Assembly (NCBI GenBank): GCA_028705215.1
Contig: JAQWDY010000005.1
Coordinates: forward strand, 1 to 53,530
Reading direction: 5' to 3'
DNA: 53,530 nucleotides
From: Patescibacteria group bacterium
GTDB lineage: Bacteria; Patescibacteriota; Patescibacteriia; Patescibacteriales; UBA12465
In this document: one piece after another, positions 41,586 through 50,630 of the stretch
Layout: every line of letters begins with the position of its first letter
How positions within the stretch are numbered: the first letter of the stretch is position 1
Notes under the pieces: model-generated
Database searches by the model: none
The model's input: only the letters and a program-made list of their open reading frames with translations
Told to the model about the DNA's origin: nothing
Translations under genes and position numbers: made by a program

Positions 41586-42440
41586 TTAAATTCTAAATAA
41601 ATTTCGAGCTGTAGCAGTGGTTTTCTCTGCCACCTTCTCCATTTTTATTCCTTTAATATCAGCTATTTTCTGTGCCACATATTGCACCAGTAAAGGCTCA
41701 TTTCTTTGACCACGATATGGTTCTGGGGTCATATAAGGAGAGTCCGTTTCAATCATCATTCTGTCAAGAGGAGTTTTACGAATTAAATCATCCCAATTAC
41801 GAGAAAAAGTAATAAGGCCAGTAAAAGAAATGATAAGCCCTAGATTAAAGTATTTCCAAGCTAAGTCTTCGTTACCAGAAAAACAATGGAGCACGCCCCA
41901 AGGACGGTTTGTGGGTAAAAGATGTCCATATTCCTTTTTAAAGTCTTGTAACATTTCCAATAGATCATCATGGGCCTGACGACAATGAATTATAACCGGC
42001 AAATCAAGATTGCGCGCTAAAAAAATCTGAGCAGCAAAAACTTCTTGCTGTTTTTTCTTTAAATCATTTTGATTTTTAGCTGGATCAAGATGATAATAAT
42101 CAAGACCAATTTCGCCAATTGCTACAACTTTTTCAAACTTTGCTAACTTCTCATAACTCCCATAATCAAATTCTTCACTTTTTAAATTTGTTTCATATTC
42201 ATCACTCTTGCTAGTATCAGAAGTTGCCAAATTTTCTTGCAAATAAATAGGGTGCAAGCCAACTGCGGCATAAACACCTTTTTCGTATTTGTTTGCATAA
42301 TTTAAAGCCCGATTTGATGTTTTATACTCTGAGCCAACCAGTATCATCCAGGTATCATTGTCTAAAGCTCGCCTTATAGTCTCGTCCGAGTCATCTTTAT
42401 AATCATCAAAATTAATATGAGCGTGTGTATCGATTAACAT
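41586..42440 (-). CDS. tatD: TatD family metal-dependent hydrolase
   Basis: MLIDTHAHINFDDY; VGLHPIYL; AIGEIGLDYYH; VIIHCRQAHDDLLEML; IETDSPYMTPEPYRGQRNEP. Confidence 0.94.
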   Translation of the reverse strand: MLIDTHAHINFDDYKDDSDETIRRALDNDTWMILVGSEYKTSNRALNYANKYEKGVYAAVGLHPIYLQENLATSDTSKSDEYETNLKSEEFDYGSYEKLAKFEKVVAIGEIGLDYYHLDPAKNQNDLKKKQQEVFAAQIFLARNLDLPVIIHCRQAHDDLLEMLQDFKKEYGHLLPTNRPWGVLHCFSGNEDLAWKYFNLGLIISFTGLITFSRNWDDLIRKTPLDRMMIETDSPYMTPEPYRGQRNEPLLVQYVAQKIADIKGIKMEKVAEKTTATARNLFRI

Positions 42441-42452
42441 TATTTTTCATTT

Positions 42453-42480
42453 AAAAAACGCGTATAACGCGTTTTTTACT
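42453..42480 (-). terminator. Rho-independent terminator
   Basis: aaaaaacgcgtataacgcgtttttt. Confidence 0.75.
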
Positions 42481-42497
42481 TATTAAAACCATTTTCT

Positions 42498-42704
42498 TTA
42501 ATCTTCTTTATTTAGGTCAACATCACCTGACTCCTCATTATAATTTGCCTCTTCTTCTATAATTTCTTTAACATTTTCTGGCTCAGTTTGATCGCTGATA
42601 ATGTCTTCTGAAGCTTCAGTTTTTAAATCAGATAAAGATGCCGTTTCCGGCCTTTCTTCATTTTTTGACGTCCCCTTAAAAAGCTTAGTAAACCAATTTG
42701 CCAT
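42498..42704 (-). CDS. small acidic hypothetical protein
   Basis: MANWFTKLFKGTSKNEERPE... amphipathic N-terminus, highly acidic C-terminus. Confidence 0.55.
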   Translation of the reverse strand: MANWFTKLFKGTSKNEERPETASLSDLKTEASEDIISDQTEPENVKEIIEEEANYNEESGDVDLNKED

Positions 42705-42778
42705 AAAATTAATAGTTAGTTAATAACTACTTTTATTTTAGCATTTTAGCCTTAAAAGTCAATAAAAATACTCTTTTA

Positions 42779-43861
42779 TTATAAACCAAGCTCCACTAGA
42801 GTATTTTTTTGTTTTTTTGTCAAATTCTTAGGTATTTTTACCTTAACTCTTACATAGTGGTCCCCTTTCCCGTTAGCTCTTAAGCGACTTACTCCTTTTT
42901 CTTTAAGTTTAAAAATTGTGCCCGACTGTGTTCCTTCAGGGATTTTCAATTTCACCTTTCCCTCTACTGTGTCAATTTCAATTTTATCTCCTAGTATAGC
43001 TTGCGTAACAGAAATCTCCTCTTCAGTTTTTATATCATAATCATCACGTTGAAATTTTTTATGGGGTAGAACTTGTATTCGCAAAAACAAATCACCAGCT
43101 GGCGCCCCCTTTTCTCCAGCTTCGCCCTTGCCGCTTAAACGGATTGATTCGCCACTATTTATCCCAGCAGGTATCTTTACTTTCAAGTCTTCCTGTTTTT
43201 TATAAACACCGCTGCCACCACATTTTGAACAATTTTCACTATAAGTCTTACCTTCACCACCACACTGAGAGCAAGCTTGCTTTGTTTGAATATTTCCTAA
43301 AATAGTGCGCTGCAACTTAACAACAAAACCGGAGCCATGACAACTAGGACAAGTTTCTACCTTGGCCCCCGGCTCAGCGCCACTGCCATCACACTTATCA
43401 CATTTTGATTTTTTAGAAAAACTAATTTCTTTTTCTCCACCAAAGACAGCTTCTAAAAAATCAAGTTTAACAAGTATTTCTATATCACGACCAGCAGTTT
43501 CTCGTCTTGAGCGTGAATGAGATCTGCCAAAACCAAATATATCTCCAAAACCGCCAAACATATCACTTATATCATCAAAGTCAAAATTAGCTCCATTTTG
43601 AAATCCAGAAAATCCGCCCCAATTTTGTCCACCAGAAAAACCGCCACCATTATTATTAAAGGTGGTTCCAAATTGATCATATTGCTTACGTTTAGTCTCA
43701 TTTCCCAAAACCTGATAAGCTTCATTTATTTCTTTAAATTTCTCCTCATCGCCGCCTTTATCAGGATGATGCTCATGTGCCTTTTTACGAAAAGCGGTTT
43801 TAATTTCATCGCTGCTTGCGCCCTTAGAAACACCCAAGACGCTATAATAGTCCTTAGACAT
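42779..43861 (-). CDS. dnaJ: chaperone DnaJ
   Basis: J domain DYYSVLGVSKGASSDEIKTAFRKKAHEHHPDKGG; four CxxCxGxG repeats. Confidence 0.97.
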   Translation of the reverse strand: MSKDYYSVLGVSKGASSDEIKTAFRKKAHEHHPDKGGDEEKFKEINEAYQVLGNETKRKQYDQFGTTFNNNGGGFSGGQNWGGFSGFQNGANFDFDDISDMFGGFGDIFGFGRSHSRSRRETAGRDIEILVKLDFLEAVFGGEKEISFSKKSKCDKCDGSGAEPGAKVETCPSCHGSGFVVKLQRTILGNIQTKQACSQCGGEGKTYSENCSKCGGSGVYKKQEDLKVKIPAGINSGESIRLSGKGEAGEKGAPAGDLFLRIQVLPHKKFQRDDYDIKTEEEISVTQAILGDKIEIDTVEGKVKLKIPEGTQSGTIFKLKEKGVSRLRANGKGDHYVRVKVKIPKNLTKKQKNTLVELGL

Positions 43862-43900
43862 AATAATTTCAAACCTATAACCTATTAATTAATTTAACAA

Positions 43901-43928
43901 GCCGCCCCTTAGATGAAAAGGGGCAGCC
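43901..43928 (-). other. GC-rich stem-loop between dnaK and dnaJ
   Basis: gccgcccctt-agatgaa-aaggggcagcc; about 10-bp stem with one G-U pair. Confidence 0.7.
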
Positions 43929-43944
43929 TATAAATAAACTAAAT

Positions 43945-45861
43945 TTATTTATTTTCCTCTACTTCACCTTCAACAACTTCTTCATCCGCTTTTTTCTCAT
44001 CTTCCTTTTTATCCTCTTTTCCTGACTCTTTTCCTGCTTCTTGTGCATTCTCAGGATTTGGCTGCGCCTGGTACATCGCTGCTCCAATTTTTTGCGCCAC
44101 CACGTTGACCTCTTCTAGCTTCTTTTTTATTTCATCAAGATTATCAGTTTCTTTTACCTTCTTAAGCGCCTCTATCTTTTCTTCTAATTCTTTTTTATCT
44201 TCCGCCTTCATTTTATCGCCTGATTCCTTTAACATCTTTTCTGTAGTGAAGACAACGGCATCCGCCTGATTCTTAGTTTCAACAGCTTCTTTCTTCTTTT
44301 TATCTTCTTCAGCGTGCATTTCTGCTTCTTTTTTCATTTTCTCAATCTCTTCCGAAGATAGACCGGACGAGGCAGTGATAGTTATTTTCTGTTGCTTATT
44401 CGTTGCCTTATCGGTTGCTGAAACATTTAATATTCCATTGGCATCAAGATCAAACTTAACTTCAACTTGTGGTACTCCTCGTGGAGCTGAAGGAATGCCA
44501 TCTAAAATAAAGCGTCCTAAGGTCTTATTATCTCCTGCCATTGGCCTTTCTCCCTGAACAATGTGTATTTCTACACTAGTTTGGCCATCAGCAGCTGTGG
44601 AGAAAACTTGAGATTTTGAAGTGGGGATAGTAGTGTTTTTTTCAATCAAAGGCGTCGCCACCCCTCCCATGGTTTCAATACCAAGAGTAAGCGGAGTCAC
44701 ATCAAGAAGCAAAACGTCTTTAACATCACCTTGAAGAACACCAGCTTGAACAGCGGCGCCAAGCGCTACCACCTCATCAGGATTGACAGTTAAGTTAGGT
44801 TCTTTTTTAAAGTAATCTTTAACAATCTTTTGCACTAAGGGCATACGAGTCATGCCACCAACTAATAAAATCTCATTAATTTCTTCTAATTTAAAGCCTG
44901 AATCAGCAATTGCCTTCTTGCAAGGCTCAATAGTTTTTTCTATCAAATCTTCTACTAATGACTCCATTTTAGAACGAGACAACTTCATCATTAAATGCTT
45001 GGGTCCGTTAGCATCAGTTGTGATAAAGGGTTGATTAATTTCTGTTTCTTGAGAAGTAGAAAGCTCAATCTTCGCCTTTTCTGCTGACTCCTTTATTCTC
45101 TGCAAGGCTAATGTGTCCTGTGATAAATCAATACCTTGCTCACGTTTAAACTCTTCAATAATCCAATTTATAATCCTTTGATCAAAATCTTCTCCTCCTA
45201 AATGAGTGTCTCCATTGGTAGCCTTCACTTCGACTGTATCTGAAGAAATATCAAGGACAGAAACGTCAAAGGTTCCTCCTCCTAAATCGTAAACAACAAT
45301 TTTTTGTCCACTTTTTTTATCAAAACCATAGGCAAGCGCTGCTGCTGTTGGCTCATTGATAATACGCTTTACCTCTAAACCAGCGATTTGCCCCGCATCT
45401 TTGGTGGCTTGACGTTGAGAGTCGTTAAAATAAGCGGGCACAGTTATAATTGCCTCAGTTATCTTTTCACCTAACTTCGCCTCAGCGTCAGCTTTTAACT
45501 TTGATAAAATCATAGCTGATATCTCTTGCGGAGTATAATCTTTATCTCCCATTTTTACTTTAACGCCTTCTCCTGCTTGCACAATTTTATAGGGCGCAGT
45601 TTTTAAATCACGCTGCACCTCTTCTTCGTTAAAATGACGACCGATTAAACGTTTCACCGCATACACGGTATTTTCGGGATTAATAACCGCTTGTCTTTTA
45701 GCGGCACCGCCAATTATTCTTTCCGCATTTTTTGATATTGCAGCCACCGAGGGAGTTGTACGATTACCCTCTATGTTTTCAATTATTTTTGGACTACCGC
45801 CTTGCATAATCGCCATAGCGGAGTTCGTGGTTCCCAAATCGATTCCTAATATTTTTCCCAT
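43945..45861 (-). CDS. dnaK: molecular chaperone DnaK (Hsp70)
   Basis: [50 protein letters not shown]. Confidence 0.98.
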   Translation of the reverse strand: MGKILGIDLGTTNSAMAIMQGGSPKIIENIEGNRTTPSVAAISKNAERIIGGAAKRQAVINPENTVYAVKRLIGRHFNEEEVQRDLKTAPYKIVQAGEGVKVKMGDKDYTPQEISAMILSKLKADAEAKLGEKITEAIITVPAYFNDSQRQATKDAGQIAGLEVKRIINEPTAAALAYGFDKKSGQKIVVYDLGGGTFDVSVLDISSDTVEVKATNGDTHLGGEDFDQRIINWIIEEFKREQGIDLSQDTLALQRIKESAEKAKIELSTSQETEINQPFITTDANGPKHLMMKLSRSKMESLVEDLIEKTIEPCKKAIADSGFKLEEINEILLVGGMTRMPLVQKIVKDYFKKEPNLTVNPDEVVALGAAVQAGVLQGDVKDVLLLDVTPLTLGIETMGGVATPLIEKNTTIPTSKSQVFSTAADGQTSVEIHIVQGERPMAGDNKTLGRFILDGIPSAPRGVPQVEVKFDLDANGILNVSATDKATNKQQKITITASSGLSSEEIEKMKKEAEMHAEEDKKKKEAVETKNQADAVVFTTEKMLKESGDKMKAEDKKELEEKIEALKKVKETDNLDEIKKKLEEVNVVAQKIGAAMYQAQPNPENAQEAGKESGKEDKKEDEKKADEEVVEGEVEENK

Positions 45862-45925
45862 ATTTTTATTATTTTATTTAAACTTTTTTAATTATTTAGC
45901 TATTTTCTTTTTTAAACTATTATTA

Positions 45926-45964
45926 GCTCAAACCTGGTCCCAAACAAGGACCAGTTTTTGAGCC
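45926..45964 (-). other. long stem-loop between hsp20 and dnaK
   Basis: gctcaaacctggtcc-caaacaa-ggaccagtttttgagc: about 14 bp with one mismatch and one bulge. Confidence 0.7.
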
Positions 45965-45969
45965 AACAA

Positions 45970-46398
45970 TTATTTTTTACTTTGAATTTTAATTGACTTT
46001 GGCTTCACTTCAGCTGCTTTTGGAATGCTAATCCTTAGAATTCCTTCTTCATTCACAGCGCTGGCGCTATCACCATCAACCTTGGTTGGTAGTGGAATAG
46101 AGCGAAAAAATGAGCCTCGACGAATTTCCTTACGATAATAATTTTTATCATCAACCTCACTTTTCTTTTCACTTTCCCCTTTAATGCATAAAACATTATT
46201 CTCAATTGAGATATCAACCTTATCGGGGTCAATGCCCGCCAATTGTGTTTCGATAATGATGTTATCATTATCTTCATACATATCAACTGCGGGGGTAAAA
46301 CCAAATTGATTTCCTCGAATAGTTGGTAACATGGATTCAGCAAGCTTATCCATGTCGTCAAAATCCGAGAAGAATGGTGTCCATTTTATTAGTGACAT
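45970..46398 (-). CDS. Hsp20/alpha-crystallin small heat shock protein
   Basis: PAVDMYEDNDNIIIETQLAGIDPDKVDISIENNVLCIKGESE..EEGILRISIPKA. Confidence 0.95.
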   Translation of the reverse strand: MSLIKWTPFFSDFDDMDKLAESMLPTIRGNQFGFTPAVDMYEDNDNIIIETQLAGIDPDKVDISIENNVLCIKGESEKKSEVDDKNYYRKEIRRGSFFRSIPLPTKVDGDSASAVNEEGILRISIPKAAEVKPKSIKIQSKK

Positions 46399-46409
46399 AG
46401 ATTTAATAC

Positions 46410-46455
46410 ATCTTTCTATAAAACTGAATTAATTACTCAGTGGATATAGAAAGAT
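46410..46455 (-). promoter_or_regulatory. inverted repeat / stem-loop in the hsp20 leader
   Basis: ATCTTTCTATA (46410-46420) and TATAGAAAGAT (46445-46455), perfect 11 bp; inner ACTGA/TCAGT; ends 11 nt before the hsp20 ATG. Confidence 0.7.
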
Positions 46456-46470
46456 TTTTATTAATAATTT

Positions 46471-47088
46471 TTATTTATTTTTAACTGTTACTTTAGCTGG
46501 CCTAATAATGCGACCGTTTAATTTATAACCTGGCATTATTTCCTTATCAATCATCTCACCTTCTCCCTCTATTGCCTCCATGGTATTATGATCAAATTTC
46601 TCGTCCTTAGTTTTTATCTCCTCTATTCCTCTGTTTGCTAATACCTTTTTAAATTGCTTTAACACATGATTAACGCCAATTGCCCAAGGATTTTTTGCCT
46701 CCTCTTCTGATAAGCCATTAATTGATAATTTTAAATGATCATAAACTGGTAAAAGATCATAGAGAAAATCGGAAATAGCATATTTTACAAACTCCTCTTT
46801 TTCCCTTGCTGTTTGCTTTAATAAGTTCTGATTATCCGCTAAAGCGCGCAAGTATTTTTTTTCAAAAGAATCATCATCTTCTTTTATAAGCTCAAAACGT
46901 GGTTTCTTGCCTTCTTTTGTTTCAATTTCTTCAGAAAACATTTTCTTCGGTCGACACCAAATTTTCTCATCTTCTAAACTTTGATAAACTACCTGTTCCT
47001 GCTTATCTTCTGAATTTTGCGCCTCACCAATAACTTTATACTTTGAACCTTTATAATGCTTATAAATTCCTGGTTTAATAATATTCAT
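46471..47088 (-). CDS. grpE: GrpE nucleotide exchange factor with N-terminal DUF1653-like domain
   Basis: N-term PGIYKHYKGSKYKVIGEAQNSEDKQEQVVYQSLEDEKIWCRPKKMFSEEIETKEGKKPRFELI; GrpE ALADNQNLLKQTAREKEEFVKYAISDFLYDLLPVYDHL..GYKLNGRIIRPAKVTV. Confidence 0.88.
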   Translation of the reverse strand: MNIIKPGIYKHYKGSKYKVIGEAQNSEDKQEQVVYQSLEDEKIWCRPKKMFSEEIETKEGKKPRFELIKEDDDSFEKKYLRALADNQNLLKQTAREKEEFVKYAISDFLYDLLPVYDHLKLSINGLSEEEAKNPWAIGVNHVLKQFKKVLANRGIEEIKTKDEKFDHNTMEAIEGEGEMIDKEIMPGYKLNGRIIRPAKVTVKNK

Positions 47089-47094
47089 AGTTTT

Positions 47095-47787
47095 TTATTC
47101 AAATTTCTTTTTAATATATTCTACCAACGCTAAGTTGCGCTCATAATTCATTCGCATTGGCCCCAGTATCCCCAGAATGCCATGAGAATTATTATGTTTA
47201 TATTTTACCAACGCAGTGCTTAAAAAATTACCAAAAGGATTGTCTTCCCCAATTAGAATTTGTTCCCCTTCTGCTAAATCTTCAAAAATTTCATCAATAA
47301 TTTCTTCTAAACGATCAATGATACTAGAGACATCGTAAACTGCTGTTGTTTGTTTAAATTCCGGCTGAGAAAATAGATTAGAAAGCCCGGTGTAATACAA
47401 ATCATTTTTGTGAAATGCCCAGAAAACAGCGCTATCAGCTAGTTCTGCAATTAATTTTGCTGTCTGCCGAAAAGAATCTTCTTCGCCATTAAAAGCATTA
47501 TCTAACAATTTTATTTCAGTTTCTTTTAAAGACTTCTCTCTTTTCTTGGACTTTATATCCTCTAATACTAAACGATAAGCTAGTTCAGTAGGAATGCGGC
47601 CCGATGAAGTATGCGGCTGATAAATAAAACCATCGTCTTCAAGCTCCATCATTTCGTTGCGAACTGTAGCGGGTGATATATCTAAATTGTATTTCTTCAC
47701 TAAATACCCAGATGATACTGGTTGAGCAGTTTTTAAATATTCATTAACAATGGTGTTTAAAATAAATTGTTTGCGCTCAGAAATCAT
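47095..47787 (-). CDS. hrcA: heat-inducible transcriptional repressor HrcA (short form, 230 aa)
   Basis: RKQFILNTIVNEYLKTAQPVSSGYLVKKYNLDISPATVRNEMMELEDDGFIYQPHTSSGRIPTELAYR; GILGPMRMNYERNLALVEYI. Confidence 0.95.
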   Translation of the reverse strand: MISERKQFILNTIVNEYLKTAQPVSSGYLVKKYNLDISPATVRNEMMELEDDGFIYQPHTSSGRIPTELAYRLVLEDIKSKKREKSLKETEIKLLDNAFNGEEDSFRQTAKLIAELADSAVFWAFHKNDLYYTGLSNLFSQPEFKQTTAVYDVSSIIDRLEEIIDEIFEDLAEGEQILIGEDNPFGNFLSTALVKYKHNNSHGILGILGPMRMNYERNLALVEYIKKKFE

Positions 47788-47833
47788 ATCTATTTATATC
47801 TTAATCTAAAAATAATATTTTAGATCTGTCTCT

Positions 47834-47862
47834 ATTATAAACAAAATTAGCACTCAAGTCAA
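47834..47862 (-). promoter_or_regulatory. sigma70-type promoter of hrcA operon
   Basis: Minus strand TTGACT (47862-47857), 17-bp spacer, TATAAT (47839-47834); -35 lies within the CIRCE element. Confidence 0.85.
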
Positions 47863-47873
47863 GAGAGTGCTAA
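47847..47873. promoter_or_regulatory. CIRCE element (perfect), upstream of hrcA
   Basis: TTAGCACTC-AAGTCAAGA-GAGTGCTAA. Confidence 0.97.
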
Positions 47874-47907
47874 ATATGATATAATTTATTGAATATTAGT
47901 ATAATAA

Positions 47908-48399
47908 TTAAATACCTAATTCTTCTTTATAATTTAAATTCGCCTGATAGGCAGAAGATGATAATAAATTAGGTGCCAAGAATTCTTGTCGATAACGATA
48001 GATTATTGAATAATAACGAAAATAATAACCATTGATAAAAATATCAGACACAAGATGAATGGCGCCAGCAAAGGCTAGGGTAATAAGAGCGACTTTAACG
48101 TTTTTCCATTTTCGCAAAAAGTAGGCAAGTAACAAAAGCACTGGAACATATTCCCAGGCATGAAACACTAACCTTATTTTATCACTAATTAAAAATTGAC
48201 GACTTTCAAAAAAATATAATAAATTAAAACGGATACCAAAAACTAAAAAATATTCAATAACATGATCTAAATCTATTAAAAATCCCCCTAAAATACCAAA
48301 TATAATTCCTATTTTCTTTTTTTTAAAAAAACTTCCTATTAAATAACCTGACAATAGAGCAACAATAAAATGAATTGAAAGATGAATATAAAGTGGCAT
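47908..48399 (-). CDS. membrane-bound metal-dependent hydrolase-like protein (YdjM/DUF457-like)
   Basis: GGFLIDLDHVIEYF, FHAWEYVPVLLLLAYF, GAIHLVSDIFING: His/Asp motifs in TM context. Confidence 0.55.
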   Translation of the reverse strand: MPLYIHLSIHFIVALLSGYLIGSFFKKKKIGIIFGILGGFLIDLDHVIEYFLVFGIRFNLLYFFESRQFLISDKIRLVFHAWEYVPVLLLLAYFLRKWKNVKVALITLAFAGAIHLVSDIFINGYYFRYYSIIYRYRQEFLAPNLLSSSAYQANLNYKEELGI

Positions 48400-48402
48400 A
48401 AA

Positions 48403-50496
48403 CTAATTATTAATATCTTTTTCGCCAAAATACCATTGTAAAATTTCATAAGCAATAGGGACAGCCGTAGAACTTCCCTCTCCCCCCTCTTCTAAAAGAA
48501 TCGTAAAGGCTAATTCAGGATTTTTGTAAGGAGCAAAGCCGATAAACCAAGCGTGCGTATTTTTCACGCTAGACCACTGTGCCGTGCCAGTCTTTCCCGC
48601 CACTTCAACTGGCAAGGAATTTAAATAACGAGCCGAACCGATCGTAACAGTCTGTCGCATGCCTTCACGAACTACTTGCATATTATAATCAGAAATAAAA
48701 TTATCTCGAATAATTTCTGGCTCAATTTTTTGAATTAAATTATTCTGACTATCTAAAATTTCTGAAACCAAATGTGGTTTATAAAAAGTGCCACCATTAG
48801 CTAAAATGTTGGTATAATTAGAGACTTGCAGGGGAGTAACTAAAACGTCTCCCTGGCCAATTGCAACATGGTACGTGTCACCTATATACCAAGATTCATT
48901 TTTTGTTTCCTCCTTCCATTCACGTGTAGGCACCAAGCCTTTAGCCTCTCCATTCAAATCAATTCCACTTTTTTCCCCCAAACCAAATAAACGCGAGTAC
49001 TTAACCAATCCATCTAAACCAAGTCCAATAAAATCCCCATAGCCACCACCGATATAATAGAAAAAAGTATTAACAGAATTAGCAATAGCACTACGAACAT
49101 TAGTTGTGCCGTGCCCACCTGCTCGCCAATCAGGGAAAAACCATTGACCTATGCGCAATCCACCCGTACTTAAAAAACTAGTATTTTCTGTAATCACGCC
49201 TTCCTCTAAAGCGCCAGCGGCAAATATAGGTTTAATAGTTGAGCCTGAAGGAAACTCGCCACTTATTGCCCGATTAAATAAAGGATTATTAATATCGGAT
49301 AAAAGCGCTTGGTATGAAGCGTGATCAATTCCTTGAGCAAATTCATTATTACTATAAAAAGGCCAACTAACAATAGTTAAAATCTCACCATTTTGGGGAT
49401 TAGTAATAATTACTGAAGCTTTTTCAACTTTATTTTTTTCTAAATGTTTAGCTAATATTTCTTCAGTCTTCTGTTGTAATTCTAAATTAAGAGCTAGACG
49501 AAGATTGTTTCCATCCAGCGCCAACTCCTCGTCGATAATCTTTTTTCTACGACCTAAAGCATCAACTTCAATATTTTTTTTACCTGGAACCCCTCTTAAT
49601 TCTTTTTCCCAAAAATATTCCAAGCCTTCTTTACCAACATAATCAAGCACCGAATAATTGTTGCCAAGCAATTTTAATTCTTTATCATTTATCTTGCCTG
49701 TATAACCCAAGATGTGCGCTAGGCTAGTTGAGCTAGCCACCTGCGGAGTTTTGTTTTCACTTACTAAATACTCTCGCCTTATTTTATTACTCAAAGCAAC
49801 CCCGGGCCAATCAGCTAATTTTAAATGAAGACGAAGAGCTGTTTCATAATCAATGTTATCTGCTACAAATAAAGGCTGATATGATTCCAAGGAACCAATT
49901 TTAATCTTAGCAAGTAAATCTTTAATTTTATAAAAATATTCTGGATCCTTACTTAAATAAACGGCCCCATCATCTTCTCCATGCCACTTCTCTGTTTCTT
50001 GACTAAATTGCTCACCTTCTAAAATTAGAGAAATCTGGCGAATTAAATTATCACGCTCTAATTCATCACGCGGCAAATCAATGGGGCGCAGAGATAAAAC
50101 AAAGTTAGCCTTATTTCTTACAAGTGGCTGAAAATTGCGATCATAGATAATACCTCGCCTTGGCTCTATTGTTTCTTGACGCAAACGATTTCCTTCTGAT
50201 AAAAGATGGTAATTTTCACCTTTTACCACCTGCAACCAGAAAGCGCGACCTAGTAGTGTCATTAAAGCTAAGGTTGCAATAAGAGAAAACAGTCTTAATT
50301 TTTGCATATTAAAACTACGACTAACGACCTCTTTATTACCACTATCGGATAAGAAGGACTCTTCAGTCCAGCCAGAACGATAGACAGAATCCTTTAAACG
50401 ACCAAAGCTAAACTTGCCCTCTTTAACAGCAAAGGGGTTATTTTTCTTGTCTTTTAAGGCATTTAATAGCCTTTTTGTATGGTTATTTTTTATCAT
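48403..50496 (-). CDS. mrdA: penicillin-binding protein 2 (transpeptidase)
   Basis: RRGIIYDRNFQPLVRNK; SxxK FPSGSTIKPIFA; SxN ANSVNTFFYYIG; KTG VAGKTGTAQW. Confidence 0.94.
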   Translation of the reverse strand: MIKNNHTKRLLNALKDKKNNPFAVKEGKFSFGRLKDSVYRSGWTEESFLSDSGNKEVVSRSFNMQKLRLFSLIATLALMTLLGRAFWLQVVKGENYHLLSEGNRLRQETIEPRRGIIYDRNFQPLVRNKANFVLSLRPIDLPRDELERDNLIRQISLILEGEQFSQETEKWHGEDDGAVYLSKDPEYFYKIKDLLAKIKIGSLESYQPLFVADNIDYETALRLHLKLADWPGVALSNKIRREYLVSENKTPQVASSTSLAHILGYTGKINDKELKLLGNNYSVLDYVGKEGLEYFWEKELRGVPGKKNIEVDALGRRKKIIDEELALDGNNLRLALNLELQQKTEEILAKHLEKNKVEKASVIITNPQNGEILTIVSWPFYSNNEFAQGIDHASYQALLSDINNPLFNRAISGEFPSGSTIKPIFAAGALEEGVITENTSFLSTGGLRIGQWFFPDWRAGGHGTTNVRSAIANSVNTFFYYIGGGYGDFIGLGLDGLVKYSRLFGLGEKSGIDLNGEAKGLVPTREWKEETKNESWYIGDTYHVAIGQGDVLVTPLQVSNYTNILANGGTFYKPHLVSEILDSQNNLIQKIEPEIIRDNFISDYNMQVVREGMRQTVTIGSARYLNSLPVEVAGKTGTAQWSSVKNTHAWFIGFAPYKNPELAFTILLEEGGEGSSTAVPIAYEILQWYFGEKDINN

Positions 50497-50630
50497 TTCT
50501 TCTATTTATCTTAATAATACCCTAATTTTTTTAATTTATAAAGATAAATTACAAAAAAAGCATTTGTCTGTTTATTTTTTGTTCATCCTAATTGGTTTAT
50601 AATATAAATAGTTATATTTAAAAAAATTAT

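Noticed and set aside
46053-46361. 102-aa minus-strand ORF
   Set aside because: Alternative frame within hsp20, whose frame has clear alpha-crystallin motifs.
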